From NCBI GenBank assembly GCA_027923965.1, contig AP026969.1:4030001-4094000 (forward strand): DNA of 64,000 nt. The letters run 5' to 3'. This document shows positions 35,733-45,434 of the stretch, one piece after another; position 1 is the first letter of the stretch, and each line of letters starts with the position of its first letter. The notes beneath the pieces were generated by a model. The model did no database searches. It was not told the DNA's origin and was given only the letters and a program-made list of their open reading frames with translations. Source of the DNA: Comamonadaceae bacterium OS-1. GTDB lineage: Bacteria; Pseudomonadota; Gammaproteobacteria; Burkholderiales; Burkholderiaceae_C. The translations under genes were made by a program, and so were the position numbers.

Positions 35733-36794
35733 CTAACGCCCCGCCGGTACCGCACATGCCGCGCACAGCATGCTCGCCAGACGGTGCAGGGCCTGCCAGG
35801 GGTCGGCGGGCCAGTCGGGCTGCTTCAAACCTTTGACAATGCCGTCCACCAAGTGGGCCGACTGCAGCAGCTGGGCGATCAACGGGCTGGGCATGCGTGG
35901 CAGCACGCGTTCGAACAGGCGCTCCTTGGCTCCCCAGACGCGGTTTTCACGCAGGGCCATGGGCAAGGGCTTGCCCGCGTCCATGGCGGTTTTGACGCGT
36001 TGCAGGGCGCGGATGTCTTCGGCCAGGGCCCAGTGCACCAGCACCTCGGCCTCGCCCTCGGCCTGCAGGCCGTCGAGCATGCGCTGCACCCGCAGCCGCT
36101 GGCCGCCCAGCACGGCTTCGGACAGCTTGAACACGTCGTAACGGGCCACGTTCAGCACGGCGGATTCCACCTGCGCCCACTGCAGCTCGCCCGCCGGGTA
36201 CAGCAGGGCCAGCTTTTGGATCTCTTGGTGCGCGGCCAGCAGGTTGCCTTCGACCCGGTCGGCAAAGAATTGCAGGGTTTGCTGGCCTTCCACCCCGGCC
36301 TGCACCCGCTGGCCCTGGGCCTGCAGGCGCTGGGCGATCCACTGCGGCAGCGCGCCGCGCTCCACCGGCTCGACCTGGATGGTCACGCCAAATTTCTCCA
36401 GCGCCACAAACCAGGCGGCGGATTTGGCCAGTTTGTCCAGCCGGGGCAGCACCACCAGGGTCAGGGTGTCGGTATTGCCCTCGGCCTGCTGGGCCAGGTG
36501 CTGCAAGGCGGTGCTGCCGTCTTTGCCGGGCTTGCCGGACGGCACACGCACTTCCAGGATTTGCTTGTCGGCAAACAGGCTGAGCGAGCCGCCTGCCGCC
36601 AGCACCTCGCTCCAATCGAAATGCGCCCCCGCCACCACATGCACCGTGCGCTCGGTAAAGCCCTGGGCGCGGGCGGTGGCACGGATGGCATCCAGCGCCT
36701 CCTGCACCAGCAGCGGCTCGTCGCCGTGCAGGGTGTAGAGCGAGCGCTGGCCTTTGGAGAGCTGCGCGGCAAGCTGGCCGGGGGCGAGTTGCAT
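35733..36794 (-). CDS. holA: DNA polymerase III subunit delta
   Basis: Clamp-loader subunit, 353 residues. The N-terminal YTLHGDEPLLVQEALDAIRA is the usual HolA start, followed by the AAA+-like core and a C-terminal collar region (GGQRLRVQRMLDGLQAEGE). The ATG is immediately after the lptE stop codon with no spacer, so the two are coupled as in many proteobacteria. Confidence 0.9.
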   Translation of the reverse strand: MQLAPGQLAAQLSKGQRSLYTLHGDEPLLVQEALDAIRATARAQGFTERTVHVVAGAHFDWSEVLAAGGSLSLFADKQILEVRVPSGKPGKDGSTALQHLAQQAEGNTDTLTLVVLPRLDKLAKSAAWFVALEKFGVTIQVEPVERGALPQWIAQRLQAQGQRVQAGVEGQQTLQFFADRVEGNLLAAHQEIQKLALLYPAGELQWAQVESAVLNVARYDVFKLSEAVLGGQRLRVQRMLDGLQAEGEAEVLVHWALAEDIRALQRVKTAMDAGKPLPMALRENRVWGAKERLFERVLPRMPSPLIAQLLQSAHLVDGIVKGLKQPDWPADPWQALHRLASMLCAACAVPAGR

Positions 36795-37301
36795 TTACAG
36801 CGCTTGTACAGCCGACAGCCTGCGCATGATCTGCTGCACGATGTCGGTCTGCATGTTGCGGTACAGCAGTTGCTCTTCGGCTTCTTTGGACAAGGCCTGG
36901 GTTTCGGTGTAGCTGATGTCGCGCTGCTGCAGGATTTCGGTGTCCGGAATCAGTTCCTTGCCCTGCGGCGTGCGCAGGCGGAACTTGACGCGTACGCGCA
37001 GCTGGAATTCCCGCACCTGGCCCGCAGACGTGGTGGATGCCACGCTCTTCTCGCGCTGGTCGGTGGTGATTTCCAGCACCACCTCGACGCTGTCCAGGCG
37101 TTTCGGGTCGGCCACCACCTCCAGCTTGCCGCCGCTGGCCAGGTTGCGCTTGAGCTCGTTGCCCAGGGCCGAGGCTTCGGCCACGCGCACGAAGATGGTG
37201 GCAAACGGGTAGTTGGGGGCCTGGCGCAGGGCAAAACCGCAGGCGCTCAGGCCCACGGCGGAGATGGCGGGCACGCTGAGGAGGAAGGCGCGGCGCAGCA
37301 T
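36795..37301 (-). CDS. lptE: LPS-assembly lipoprotein LptE
   Basis: 168 residues beginning [23 protein letters not shown], a lipoprotein signal with the lipobox LSAC. The mature protein is the outer-membrane plug of LptD that delivers lipopolysaccharide to the cell surface. The body (FATIFVRVAEASALGNELKR, QREKSVASTTSAGQVREFQL) is typical. The leuS stop and lptE start overlap as TGATG, and holA follows directly. Confidence 0.9.
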   Translation of the reverse strand: MLRRAFLLSVPAISAVGLSACGFALRQAPNYPFATIFVRVAEASALGNELKRNLASGGKLEVVADPKRLDSVEVVLEITTDQREKSVASTTSAGQVREFQLRVRVKFRLRTPQGKELIPDTEILQQRDISYTETQALSKEAEEQLLYRNMQTDIVQQIMRRLSAVQAL

Positions 37302-39958
37302 CACAGCACCAGGTTCACCAGGCGCCCAGGCACCACGATGACTTTCTTCGGCGTAGCCCCGGCCGCCGCCTTGGTAAAGGCTTCGCAGGCCACTGCGGCG
37401 GCTTCGATCTCGGCCTTGCTGGCGGTGGCGGGAACAAAGATGGAGCCGCGCAGCTTGCCGTTGACCTGCAGCATCAGCTCGATCTCGTCCTGCACCAGGG
37501 CCAGCGGGTCCACCGCCGGCCAGGGCGCGTCGAGCAGGTCGCCGAAACGGTCGGCATACCCCAGCTCGGTCCACAGCGCGTGGGTGATGTGCGGCGTGGC
37601 CGGGTACAGGCAGCGCAGCAGAATGCCGAAGCTCTCAATCAGCGCCACCTGGGCACCGGCAGTGTCCAGCGCCTTGAAGTCTTCCAGGGCGTTGAGCAGC
37701 TTCATGCCGCCGGAGACCACGGTGTTGTACTGCATGCGCTGGTAGTCGTAGTCCACCTGCTTGAGCACGGTGTGGACCTCAAAGCGCAGGGCCTTGGCTT
37801 CTTTGCTGAATTCAACATCTTCCAGGCTGCTTGCGCTCACTGCGCTTGCGTGGGCAGCTGCGAAATCTGTAGCAGCCAGCTTGACGCCGAAGTTCCACAC
37901 CCGGCGCAGGAAGCGGTAGCTGCCTTCGACCGACGCGTCGTTCCACTCCAGCGTGGCCTCGGGCGGCGCGGTGAACATGGTGTACAGGCGGGCGGTGTCG
38001 GCACCGTATTTTTCAATCAGGTCTTGCGGATCGACACCGTTGCTCTTGCTCTTGCTCATGGTGGTGAGCTCGTAGTTCAGCACCGTGCCGTCGGCCTTAA
38101 GCGTGCCGCCGACGATCTGGTCGCGCTCGTTGCGGGCCACATCGACTTCGCTTTCCCAGTGGTACTGCACACCGCCGCCCGCGGGCTTGTGTGAGAACGC
38201 CCCGTTGAGCACCATGCCCTGGGTCAGCAGTTTGCTGAAGGGCTCGTCGCACTTCACCAGGTCCAGATCGCGCATGACCTTGGTCCAGAAGCGGGCGTAC
38301 AGCAGGTGCAGGATGGCATGCTCGATGCCGCCGATGTACTGGTCCATGGGCATCCAGTAGTCTGCGCCCTCGCCCACCATGCCGTCCGTCTTGTGCGGGT
38401 CGCAATAGCGCATGAAGTACCAGCTGGAATCGACAAAGGTGTCCATGGTGTCGGTTTCGCGCCGGGCGGGCTTGCCGCAGACCGGGCAGACCACACCGGC
38501 GTGGAAACCTTCGTGCTTGTGCAGCGGGTTGCCCGAGCCGTCGGGGATGCAGTCCTGCGGCAGCACCACGGGCAAATCCTTCTCGGGTACCGGCACCGCG
38601 CCATGTTCTTCGCAGTGGATGATGGGGATGGGCGTGCCCCAATAGCGCTGGCGGCTCACGCCCCAGTCGCGCAGGCGCCAGGTGGTCTTTTTCTCGCCCA
38701 GGCCCTTGACCTGCAGCGCGTGGGCCACGGCGTTCACCGCATCCTGGAAGGCCAGGCCGCTGAAGCTGTCGGAGTTGATGGTGACACCGCGCTGTTTGTC
38801 ACCGTACCAGTCGTTCCAGTGGTGGTAGTCGTAGTGCAGGTGGTCTACATGCACCACCTGGACGATGGGCAGGTCGTATTTCAGGGCGAAAGCGAAGTCG
38901 CGCTCGTCATGGGCCGGAACGCCCATCACCGCGCCGTCGCCATAGCCCATCAGCACATAGTTACCGACCCACACGTCGATCAGGTGGCCGTTCAGCGGGT
39001 GGATGACCTGCAGGCCGGTGGGCATGCCTTCTTTCTCGCGCACCGCCAGCTCGGCCTCGGTGGTGCCGCCCTGCTTGCAGGCTTCGATGAAGGCGGCCAG
39101 TTTCGGGTTAGTCTGCGCCGCGTGGGTGGCCAGCGGGTGCTCGGGGGCCACAGCGCAGAAGGTCACGCCCATGATGGTGTCGGCACGGGTGGTGAAGACA
39201 TACATCTTGCCGCCGTCGATCAACTGGCCCTTGCTGTTCTTGATGGTGTGCGGGAACGCAAAGCGCACGCCCTCGCTCTTGCCGATCCAGTTTTCCTGCA
39301 TCAGCTTGACGCGCTCGGGCCAGCCGGGCAAGGCATCCTTGACCTGGCCCAGCAGCTCTTCGGCGTAGTCGGTGATCTTCAGGTAGTAACCTGGGATTTC
39401 GCGCTTTTCCACCACCGCACCAGTGCGCCAGCCCTTGCCGTCGATCACCTGCTCGTTGGCCAGCACGGTCATGTCCACCGGGTCCCAGTTGACGACCTGG
39501 GTCTTGCGGTAGGCAATGCCTTTGTCCAGCATCTTCAAAAACAGCCACTGGTTCCACTTGTAATACTCAGGGGTGCAAGTGGCGACCTCGCGGCTCCAGT
39601 CGATGGCCAGGCCCATGGCCTGCATCTGCTGCTTCATGTAGGCGATGTTGTCGAAGGTCCATTGCGCGGGCGGCACGCCGTTTTTCAGCGCGGCGTTTTC
39701 GGCCGGCAGGCCAAACGCATCCCAGCCCATGGGCATGAGCACGTTGTAGCCCTGCATGCGCAGCTGGCGCGCCAGCATGTCGTTGATGGTGTAGTTGCGC
39801 ACGTGGCCCATGTGCAGCTTGCCACTGGGGTAAGGCAGCATGGAGCAGGCGTAGAACTTCTTTTTGGACCGGTCTTCGGTAACGCGGTACGCATCGGCAG
39901 CGGTCCAATGGGTTTGGGCGGCGGCTTCGATTTCGAGGTGGTTGTATTTTTCGAGCAT
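37301..39958 (-). CDS. leuS: Leucyl-tRNA synthetase
   Basis: Class I synthetase, 885 residues. HIGH-type motif [15 protein letters not shown] lies near residue 42 and the KMSKS-type motif [12 protein letters not shown] in the last third. The CP1 editing domain and the zinc-type [18 protein letters not shown] are present. The ATG at 39958 gives the common [11 protein letters not shown] start; an upstream GTG at 39976 is possible. A stretch near 694-710 ([16 protein letters not shown]) resembles a decayed repeat. Confidence 0.95.
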   Translation of the reverse strand: MLEKYNHLEIEAAAQTHWTAADAYRVTEDRSKKKFYACSMLPYPSGKLHMGHVRNYTINDMLARQLRMQGYNVLMPMGWDAFGLPAENAALKNGVPPAQWTFDNIAYMKQQMQAMGLAIDWSREVATCTPEYYKWNQWLFLKMLDKGIAYRKTQVVNWDPVDMTVLANEQVIDGKGWRTGAVVEKREIPGYYLKITDYAEELLGQVKDALPGWPERVKLMQENWIGKSEGVRFAFPHTIKNSKGQLIDGGKMYVFTTRADTIMGVTFCAVAPEHPLATHAAQTNPKLAAFIEACKQGGTTEAELAVREKEGMPTGLQVIHPLNGHLIDVWVGNYVLMGYGDGAVMGVPAHDERDFAFALKYDLPIVQVVHVDHLHYDYHHWNDWYGDKQRGVTINSDSFSGLAFQDAVNAVAHALQVKGLGEKKTTWRLRDWGVSRQRYWGTPIPIIHCEEHGAVPVPEKDLPVVLPQDCIPDGSGNPLHKHEGFHAGVVCPVCGKPARRETDTMDTFVDSSWYFMRYCDPHKTDGMVGEGADYWMPMDQYIGGIEHAILHLLYARFWTKVMRDLDLVKCDEPFSKLLTQGMVLNGAFSHKPAGGGVQYHWESEVDVARNERDQIVGGTLKADGTVLNYELTTMSKSKSNGVDPQDLIEKYGADTARLYTMFTAPPEATLEWNDASVEGSYRFLRRVWNFGVKLAATDFAAAHASAVSASSLEDVEFSKEAKALRFEVHTVLKQVDYDYQRMQYNTVVSGGMKLLNALEDFKALDTAGAQVALIESFGILLRCLYPATPHITHALWTELGYADRFGDLLDAPWPAVDPLALVQDEIELMLQVNGKLRGSIFVPATASKAEIEAAAVACEAFTKAAAGATPKKVIVVPGRLVNLVL
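37826..37877 (-). repeat. Family A-like segment inside leuS (weak)
   Basis: Read on the minus strand, GGCTGCTACAGATTTCGCAG and the later GCGCAAGCAGCC resemble decayed family A pieces. The segment encodes an Ala/Ser-rich linker of LeuS. It is the weakest of the coding matches. Confidence 0.25.
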
Positions 39959-39979
39959 GGGAAAATTCGGATGCACGCC

Positions 39980-40396
39980 TCAGGCGTGACGGAAAGGATT
40001 GCGGATAGAGAGCGTCAGGTCCCCAGCCATGGGGGGCATTTTGACATTGAGGCCGTCTTGCATGTCTTCGCTGTACAGCACCGCACAGCCCGACAGCCCT
40101 GCCGCCGCCACAATATTTGCATCATAAAGCGACAAGCTGTAGCGGCCCATCAGTGCCAGCGCGGCCTGGTGGGTGCGCAGACCCAGATCAAAGACCGTGC
40201 AAATCTCCACCAGGGTATCGCTCAGTTCTTGCACATCTGCCAGCGGCATCTTCCGCTTTTTCAGCAGCACATTGGCAAATTCGTTCAGTACCTGCACGCT
40301 GAGGGCGCAGTCGGCGGCCAGCAGTTGCTCTACCGTGTCGGCGCGCGGCCCGGCATCCACCCAATAAATCAGCACGTTGGTATCGAGAAACACCAT
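39980..40396 (-). CDS. vapC: PIN-domain toxin, VapC family
   Basis: 138 residues. The N-terminal MVFLDTNVLIYWVD gives the first acidic residue, NEFANVLL the second, LYDANIVAAA and LYSEDMQDG the rest of the metal-binding quartet typical of PIN ribonucleases. It would cleave RNA when freed from its antitoxin. The start ATG shares ATGA with the antitoxin stop. It ends only about 20 nt before leuS. Confidence 0.88.
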   Translation of the reverse strand: MVFLDTNVLIYWVDAGPRADTVEQLLAADCALSVQVLNEFANVLLKKRKMPLADVQELSDTLVEICTVFDLGLRTHQAALALMGRYSLSLYDANIVAAAGLSGCAVLYSEDMQDGLNVKMPPMAGDLTLSIRNPFRHA

Positions 40397-40641
40397 CACC
40401 GGGCATTCGCCTCGTCACGGTCAAACACAAAGTCAGCGGGCCAGGGCGCACGGTGGCGGCGCATGGCTTGCAGGCGTTCGAGCTTGCTGGGTTGGCGTTG
40501 CACAGCCACCGTGGGCATGCCGCCGCTGGACGGCAGGACAGCCCGCAACTGCACTTCGTCGCCGTCGCTGATGCCCAGCTCCTGCACCAGCGCCACGGGT
40601 AAACGTACGCCCAGGCTATTGCCCCATTTAGCGACTTGCAT
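40396..40641 (-). CDS. vapB: AbrB/MazE-type antitoxin of the vapBC pair
   Basis: 81 residues. MQVAKWGNSLGVRLPVALVQ is the swapped-hairpin AbrB-type DNA-binding fold, and the C-terminal half should wrap the toxin. GGAG lies 8 nt before the ATG. The gene is preceded by a perfect palindrome at 40657-40682, which fits autoregulation by the VapBC complex. Confidence 0.85.
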   Translation of the reverse strand: MQVAKWGNSLGVRLPVALVQELGISDGDEVQLRAVLPSSGGMPTVAVQRQPSKLERLQAMRRHRAPWPADFVFDRDEANAR

Positions 40642-40656
40642 GGCGGATCTCCAGAT

Positions 40657-40682
40657 GGATATACATTTTTATAAGTATATCC
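40657..40682 (-). promoter_or_regulatory. Palindromic operator/promoter of vapBC
   Basis: GGATATAC (40657-40664) and GTATATCC (40675-40682) are perfect inverted repeats 10 bp apart, 15 bp upstream of the vapB ATG. The AT-rich centre (TTATAA) could be the -10 region, so bound VapB/VapBC would block the promoter. Seen directly; function inferred from the family. Confidence 0.65.
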
Positions 40683-40695
40683 AGGAAACGCAATT

Positions 40696-41115
40696 TTAGG
40701 GCGCGGGCGGCTGGGCCACAAAGCCGATCTTGCTCAGCCCGGCCTTCTGCGCCACGCCCATCACTTCGACCACGCGGCCATAGGGCACGGTGGTGTCGGC
40801 GCGCAATTGCACCTCGGTGCCGGGGTTCTGGTCGGCAACCACGGCGAGCTGGATGGCCAGTTCGGCGGTGGTCACGGGCTGGTTGTCCAGAAAGAGGTGC
40901 CCGGTCTTGTCCACCACCAGGGTGACGAACTGGGGCGCGCTTTGCGACTTGGCGGCATCGGTTTGGGGCAGGTCCAGCGGGATGGAGCTGGACAGCAAGG
41001 GTGCGGTCAGGATGAAGATCACCACCAGCACCAACATCACATCGACCAGCGGGGTCATGTTGATGTCGCTCATGGGCTCGGAAGCCTTGGTGCGTTCGAG
41101 GCGACCGAAGGCCAT
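40696..41115 (-). CDS. exbD: ExbD/TolR-type biopolymer transport protein
   Basis: 139 residues with one N-terminal membrane helix (PLVDVMLVLVVIFILTAPLL) preceded by DINMTPLVD, whose Asp carries protons in the ExbBD motor, and a periplasmic domain. With ExbB it powers TonB- or Tol-dependent outer-membrane processes. It starts 1 nt after the exbB stop. Confidence 0.88.
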   Translation of the reverse strand: MAFGRLERTKASEPMSDINMTPLVDVMLVLVVIFILTAPLLSSSIPLDLPQTDAAKSQSAPQFVTLVVDKTGHLFLDNQPVTTAELAIQLAVVADQNPGTEVQLRADTTVPYGRVVEVMGVAQKAGLSKIGFVAQPPAP

Positions 41116-41116
41116 G

Positions 41117-41755
41117 TCAGGCCGCGCTCAGCAGTTCGCGCAGGTCGCGGGCAAAGCCTTCCAGGTCGGCTTCGATGCTGCCGATCAGGCGGCCATAGAC
41201 GTTGTAGGCCAGCACGGCGGGGATGGCCACGGCCAGGCCGGCGGCGGTCATCACCAGCGACTCGCCCACCGGGCCGGCCACTTTGTCGATGCTCATCTGG
41301 CCCGCCACTGCAATCGCGCCCAGCGCGTGGTAAATGCCCCAGACGGTGCCCAGCAGCCCCACAAACGGCGCGGTAGAACCCACGGTGGCCAGCATCACCT
41401 GGCCGAACTGCAGCTTGTGCAGCACGGCGTGCAAGGCGTTGCGCAGCACACGGGTGAGCTGCTGCGAGCGGTCGCCCGCGGCGGCCAAAGTGCCGGTTGC
41501 TTCTATTTTTGTAGCTAGAACCAAAGGCAGGACGAGCGCAAGGGGGTCAAAAGATGCCAAGCGCTGCTGGGCCTCGGCCACCGTGGGGGCCTGCCAGAAG
41601 GCGGCCACGCTGCGGGCCACGTCGGTGCGGGCGCGGCGCAGCATCCAGCCCTTCCAGACGATCACCGCCCAGCTGCCCACCGACATGGCCAGCAGCACCA
41701 GCGCCACCGCCCGGCTGACGACATCGCCCTGGGCCAGCAGCAGCAACGCGTCCAT
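41117..41755 (-). CDS. exbB: MotA/TolQ/ExbB proton channel protein
   Basis: 212 residues with three membrane helices (about 13-33, 113-135, 160-185) and the conserved VGLLGTVWGIYHALGAIA segment. It forms the proton channel with ExbD. Residues about 68-86 (ALVLPLVLATKIEATG) are an extra stretch encoded by DNA resembling a family A repeat. It begins 4 nt after dapB. Confidence 0.87.
   Translation of the reverse strand: MDALLLLAQGDVVSRAVALVLLAMSVGSWAVIVWKGWMLRRARTDVARSVAAFWQAPTVAEAQQRLASFDPLALVLPLVLATKIEATGTLAAAGDRSQQLTRVLRNALHAVLHKLQFGQVMLATVGSTAPFVGLLGTVWGIYHALGAIAVAGQMSIDKVAGPVGESLVMTAAGLAVAIPAVLAYNVYGRLIGSIEADLEGFARDLRELLSAA
41498..41551 (+). repeat. Family A-like repeat inside exbB
   Basis: GCTTCTATTTTTGTAGCTAG is a clear left half of family A; the right half (GGACGAGCGCAAGGGGGTC) is diverged. 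It is read in frame on the minus strand. Confidence 0.4.
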
Positions 41756-41759
41756 GGGT

Positions 41760-42602
41760 TTACTTCAGGCCCAGTACGTCGAACATGTCGAACAGGCCGG
41801 TGCGCTTGTGGGCCAGAAAGCGCACGGCGCGCAGGCTGCCCTGGGCGTAGGTGGCGCGGCTGGACGACTTGTGGCTGATCTCGATACGCTCGCCCGTGCC
41901 CGCGAACAGCACGGTGTGGTCGCCCACGATGTCGCCACCGCGGATGGTGGCAAAACCAATGCTGGACGGGTCGCGTTCGCCGGTGATGCCATAGCGCTCG
42001 TAGACGGCGCATTCCTTCAGGTCGCGGCCCATGGCCTCGGCGATCACTTCGCCCATTTTCAGCGCGGTACCCGAGGGTGCGTCGATCTTGTGGCGGTGGT
42101 GGGCTTCGACGATTTCGATGTCGTAGCCGGTGGACATGGCTTTGGCGGCCATCTCCAGCAGCTTGAGGGTGACGTTCACGCCCACACTCATATTGGGGGC
42201 CATCATGATGGCGATGTGCTGGGCGATCTCGGCAATCTCGGTCTTTTGGTCGTCGCTGAAACCGGTCGTGCCGACCACGGCGTTCACGCCCAGGCTGCGG
42301 CACATGCGCAGGTGCGCCAGCGTGCCTTCGGGGCGGGTGAAGTCGATCAGCACGCGGGCATCTTTCAGGCCCTGGTGCAGGTCGGCAGTGATGGCGACCC
42401 CGGTCTTGTGGCCCAAAAACGCGGCGGCATCGGCACCGATCTGCGGGCTGCTGGCGATGTCCAGCGCACCGGCCAGCACGCAGTCGTCGGCATCGCGGAT
42501 GGCTTCGATCAGCATGTGGCCCATGCGGCCCGAGGCTCCGGCTACGGCAATGGCGTGCGGCAGGGGCGCGGCTGCGCCCAGGGGGGATGAGGTGTCTGTC
42601 AT
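41760..42602 (-). CDS. dapB: 4-Hydroxy-tetrahydrodipicolinate reductase
   Basis: 280 residues of the lysine/diaminopimelate pathway. The NAD(P)-binding [18 protein letters not shown], the VVGTTGFSD segment, the catalytic [20 protein letters not shown] and a C-terminal GSLRAVRFL are all present. It lies 9 nt downstream of bamE. Confidence 0.95.
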   Translation of the reverse strand: MTDTSSPLGAAAPLPHAIAVAGASGRMGHMLIEAIRDADDCVLAGALDIASSPQIGADAAAFLGHKTGVAITADLHQGLKDARVLIDFTRPEGTLAHLRMCRSLGVNAVVGTTGFSDDQKTEIAEIAQHIAIMMAPNMSVGVNVTLKLLEMAAKAMSTGYDIEIVEAHHRHKIDAPSGTALKMGEVIAEAMGRDLKECAVYERYGITGERDPSSIGFATIRGGDIVGDHTVLFAGTGERIEISHKSSSRATYAQGSLRAVRFLAHKRTGLFDMFDVLGLK

Positions 42603-42611
42603 GGCCGAAAC

Positions 42612-43163
42612 TTAGGGGGCAGAAGGGGCTTCAAGCGGGGGGTAGGAAGTGGCGGGCACTGCCGCAGTGGCCGCCGCCGTGGCCACGGGTGCCACCGGGG
42701 CGGCAAACGACTTCATGCGGTCTTCGCTGGCTTCCAGCAGGGGCACGGATTTGACGGGGTGCGACTTGGCCAGCAGGCCAACGAACTCGCTCTCGCTGGG
42801 CATGGTGTCGCCTTCCACGTGGTCCATCACGTCGGCCTTGAAGAACACGGTGAACTTGCGCGCCTGCGGCTCGGTGCCCTGGCGGCGCATGGTGAACACG
42901 TAGTCCCAGCGGTCGGCATGGAACACGTCTTGCAGCAGCGAGGTGCCCAGAATGTCTTTCACCTGCTCACGGGCCATGCCGGGCTTGAGGGCTTCAACCT
43001 GCTCTTTGGAGACGAAGTTGCCTTGCACCACTTCCATCTTGTACGGGGCCAGCGAACCGACGAATTGCCGGGTGCGGGTGTCGATGCTGCTGCAGGCCCC
43101 GAGGGCCGCGCACGCCACGAGGGCCAGGACGGTCACGGAGCCGCGCAAGGAGGGTTCAAACAT
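42612..43163 (-). CDS. bamE: Outer-membrane assembly lipoprotein BamE
   Basis: 183 residues with a lipoprotein signal and lipobox LGAC. The SmpA/OmlA domain (VVQGNFVSKEQVEALKPGMA, DRWDYVFTMRRQG) follows, and then an Ala/Pro-rich tail longer than in enterobacteria. It is part of the BAM complex that inserts outer-membrane proteins. Divergent from fur, a common proteobacterial arrangement. Confidence 0.92.
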   Translation of the reverse strand: MFEPSLRGSVTVLALVACAALGACSSIDTRTRQFVGSLAPYKMEVVQGNFVSKEQVEALKPGMAREQVKDILGTSLLQDVFHADRWDYVFTMRRQGTEPQARKFTVFFKADVMDHVEGDTMPSESEFVGLLAKSHPVKSVPLLEASEDRMKSFAAPVAPVATAAATAAVPATSYPPLEAPSAP

Positions 43164-43263
43164 AGGGTGAGACTCAGGCGATATGATCCGACGATTGTAC
43201 TGGGAGCCTTAGAACGTACTTGCGTTCCTACGCCGCCGCCCGACTCCTGAAAGACCTGCCTCC

Positions 43264-43680
43264 ATGGCCAATATCGACGAACTCAAGAACACCGGCCTGA
43301 AAGCCACCCTGCCCCGCCTGAAAATTCTGGAGATTTTCCAGACTGGCGAACTGCGCCACATGACGGCGGAAGACGTGTTCCGGGTGCTGCTGCTAGAGCA
43401 CTCCGACATCGGCCTGGCCACGGTGTACCGGGTGCTGACGCAGTTCGAGCAGGCGGGCATTTTGTCGCGCAGCCATTTTGAATCGGGCAAGTCGGTGTAC
43501 GAGCTGAACGAAGGCCGCCACCACGACCACTTTGTCTGCACGTCCTGCGGCAAGGTGGAAGAGTTTTTTGATGCCGAGATCGAGCAGCGCCAGCAGATCG
43601 TGGCCAAGGCCATGGGCTGGACGGTGCAGGACCACGCGATGTCGTTGTACGGCCTGTGCGCGGATTGCTCGGCTAAATAA
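43264..43680 (+). CDS. fur: Ferric uptake regulator Fur
   Basis: 138-residue iron-responsive repressor. The N-terminal winged helix ([34 protein letters not shown]) is followed by the metal-binding [20 protein letters not shown]. The second Cys pair ends as CADC near the C-terminus. It could control the fbpABC genes of this window. Confidence 0.95.
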   Translation: MANIDELKNTGLKATLPRLKILEIFQTGELRHMTAEDVFRVLLLEHSDIGLATVYRVLTQFEQAGILSRSHFESGKSVYELNEGRHHDHFVCTSCGKVEEFFDAEIEQRQQIVAKAMGWTVQDHAMSLYGLCADCSAK

Positions 43681-43694
43681 CTCCCCCGCAACAC

Positions 43695-43750
43695 GCTATT
43701 TATTAGATAGCTGCCACCGCATATGGAATAAGCGCCAACAGCCTAAAGAG
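43695..43750 (+). repeat. Family A repeat after fur
   Basis: GCTATTTATTAGATAGCTGC, then CACCGCATATGGAATAAGCG, then CCAACAGCCTAAAG form a well-preserved copy. It begins 14 nt after the fur stop and sits next to a family B copy between convergent fur and hprK. Confidence 0.75.
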
Positions 43751-43790
43751 CCAAAACCCAAGGTAGATGCATCCCTTCCAGGGATACCGT

Positions 43791-43871
43791 GGAACCGGCT
43801 CCGCCGGGCCACTGGTATCGCCCCCTGCAAGGGGGTTGGCGAAAGATGCGAAGCACTGCAGCCTGGGGGTG
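43791..43871 (+). repeat. Family B GC-rich repeat, copy 2
   Basis: It shares CTGGT...GCCCCCTGCAAGGGGG, TTGGCGAAA and GCAGCCTGGGGGTG with the copy at 13891 in the same order. It ends 5 nt before the hprK stop codon. Confidence 0.7.
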
Positions 43872-43875
43872 TGCC

Positions 43876-44826
43876 CTATTCCGCAGCTTCCATCGCCTTG
43901 CGGTGGCGCTCGACGAATTCCTGGTAGGTGTCGATGCCACGCAGCTGCAAAATCGTGTTGCGCACCGCGGCTTCCACCAGCACGGCGATGTTGCGGCCAG
44001 CCACCACCTGGATGATGACCTTGCGCACCGCCACGCCCAGCACGTCCTGGGTCAGCGGCTCGTAGGGCAGGCGCTCGTACTCGCGCTCCATGGTTTCCTT
44101 GCGCACCAGGTGTACGATGAGCTTCAGGCGCATCTTGCGGCGCACGGCGGTTTCGCCAAAGATGCCGCGGATGTCCAGCAGGCCGATGCCCCGCACTTCC
44201 AGCAGGTTTTGCAGCAGCTCGGGGCAGCGGCCTTCGATGGTGGTCTGGTTGATGCGGTACAGATCGACCGCGTCGTCGGCCACCAGACCGTTGCCGCGCG
44301 AGATCAGCTCCAGGCCCAGCTCGCTCTTGCCCAGGCCGGATTCGCCGGTGATCATCACCCCCAGGCCCAGAATGTCCATGAACACGCCGTGCATCGAGGT
44401 GCGGTCGGCAAAATGCTTGGACAGGTAGGCGCGCAGCACGTCGATCACAAAGGCCGACGAGTCCTGCGTGGCAAACATCGGGATCTGGGCCCTCTCGCAC
44501 ATCGACAGCAGCGCATCGGGGGCGACCTGGCCGTCGGCCATGATCAGCACCGGCGGCTCCAGCGTGACGATGCGGGCGATGCGGCGGGCGCAGTCTTCGG
44601 GCGTGGCGCTGGTCAGGTAGGCGATTTCGCGCTCGCCCATGATCTGCACGCGGTAGGGATGGATGTAGTTGAGATAGCCGACCAGATCGGCACCGGAGCG
44701 CGCAGCGCGTACCGCGATTTCGTCAAAGCGCCGCTCGGAAGCGCCCAGGCCCGCCACCCACTCCCAGCGCAGCAGGGAGCGGAAGGCCTCGAACAGAACG
44801 TCGGCACTGACGACGGTGGGCTTCAA
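43876..44826 (-). CDS. hprK: HPr kinase/phosphorylase
   Basis: 316 residues. Walker [15 protein letters not shown] lies near residue 160 and the HprK signature near 210 ([20 protein letters not shown]). It phosphorylates HPr on a serine and reverses this, in the nitrogen-type PTS of betaproteobacteria. The ptsN gene ends about 40 nt upstream. Confidence 0.93.
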   Translation of the reverse strand: MKPTVVSADVLFEAFRSLLRWEWVAGLGASERRFDEIAVRAARSGADLVGYLNYIHPYRVQIMGEREIAYLTSATPEDCARRIARIVTLEPPVLIMADGQVAPDALLSMCERAQIPMFATQDSSAFVIDVLRAYLSKHFADRTSMHGVFMDILGLGVMITGESGLGKSELGLELISRGNGLVADDAVDLYRINQTTIEGRCPELLQNLLEVRGIGLLDIRGIFGETAVRRKMRLKLIVHLVRKETMEREYERLPYEPLTQDVLGVAVRKVIIQVVAGRNIAVLVEAAVRNTILQLRGIDTYQEFVERHRKAMEAAE

Positions 44827-44863
44827 AGCAGTCTGGGCTCTGGAAAATCAGGCCGTTAAGCGG

Positions 44864-45331
44864 TTAAGCAGGCTGGGCCGACTGCCAGCCGCAGATCAGA
44901 CCGTGCAGGGCTTCGGCATCGGCGGCGCCCTTGATTTTTTCGCGCAGGGGCGCATCGCTGAGCAGCTCGGCGATTTCCGACAGGATTTCCAGATGCTTCT
45001 GGGTCGCCGCCTCGGGCACCAGCAAAAAGATCAGCAGACCCACGGGCTGCTCATCGGGCGCGTCAAAGCCAATCGGCTGGGCCAGTTGCACCACGGCGGC
45101 CATCGGGGCTTTCAAGCCCTTGATGCGGCCATGCGGAATCGCCACTCCGTGGCCCAAACCGGTAGAGCCCAGGCGTTCGCGGGCGAACAGGCTGTCGGTG
45201 ATCAGGGCCCGGCTCAGACCATGCAGGTTTTCAAACAGCAAACCGGCTTCTTCAAAAGCACGTTTTTTGCTGGACGCATCGACGCTCACGAGCACTTGAG
45301 CGGAGGGCAGGATGGAGGCGAGGCGGTTCAT
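44864..45331 (-). CDS. ptsN: PTS IIA-like nitrogen regulatory protein
   Basis: 155 residues. The phospho-acceptor His is in GHGVAIPHGRIKGL, and FLLVPEAATQKHLEILSEIA is typical of EIIA-Ntr. It acts in a phosphorylation cascade that tunes potassium and nitrogen responses. The ATG at 45331 gives the standard MNRLASILP start. A terminator separates it from hpf, so it probably has its own promoter. Confidence 0.9.
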   Translation of the reverse strand: MNRLASILPSAQVLVSVDASSKKRAFEEAGLLFENLHGLSRALITDSLFARERLGSTGLGHGVAIPHGRIKGLKAPMAAVVQLAQPIGFDAPDEQPVGLLIFLLVPEAATQKHLEILSEIAELLSDAPLREKIKGAADAEALHGLICGWQSAQPA

Positions 45332-45381
45332 AGAGAGGCGAATTATGCACGTGCGCTTGGCTGTCGGCATGCGCCAACAAA

Positions 45382-45409
45382 AAAGCCGCCCCGTGGAACA
45401 GGCGGCTTT
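45382..45409 (-). terminator. Rho-independent terminator of hpf
   Basis: On the minus strand AAAGCCGCC and GGCGGCTTT form a 9-bp stem around a 10-base loop, followed by TTTTTT. It lies 25 nt after the hpf stop and would end the hpf transcript before ptsN. Confidence 0.85.
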
Positions 45410-45434
45410 GGCAGTGGGCGCGATTGCGCAGAGC

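Noticed and set aside
43788..43871. Family B copy as a CRISPR repeat or IS end
   Set aside because: Only two copies 30 kb apart, no regular spacers and no flanking transposase.
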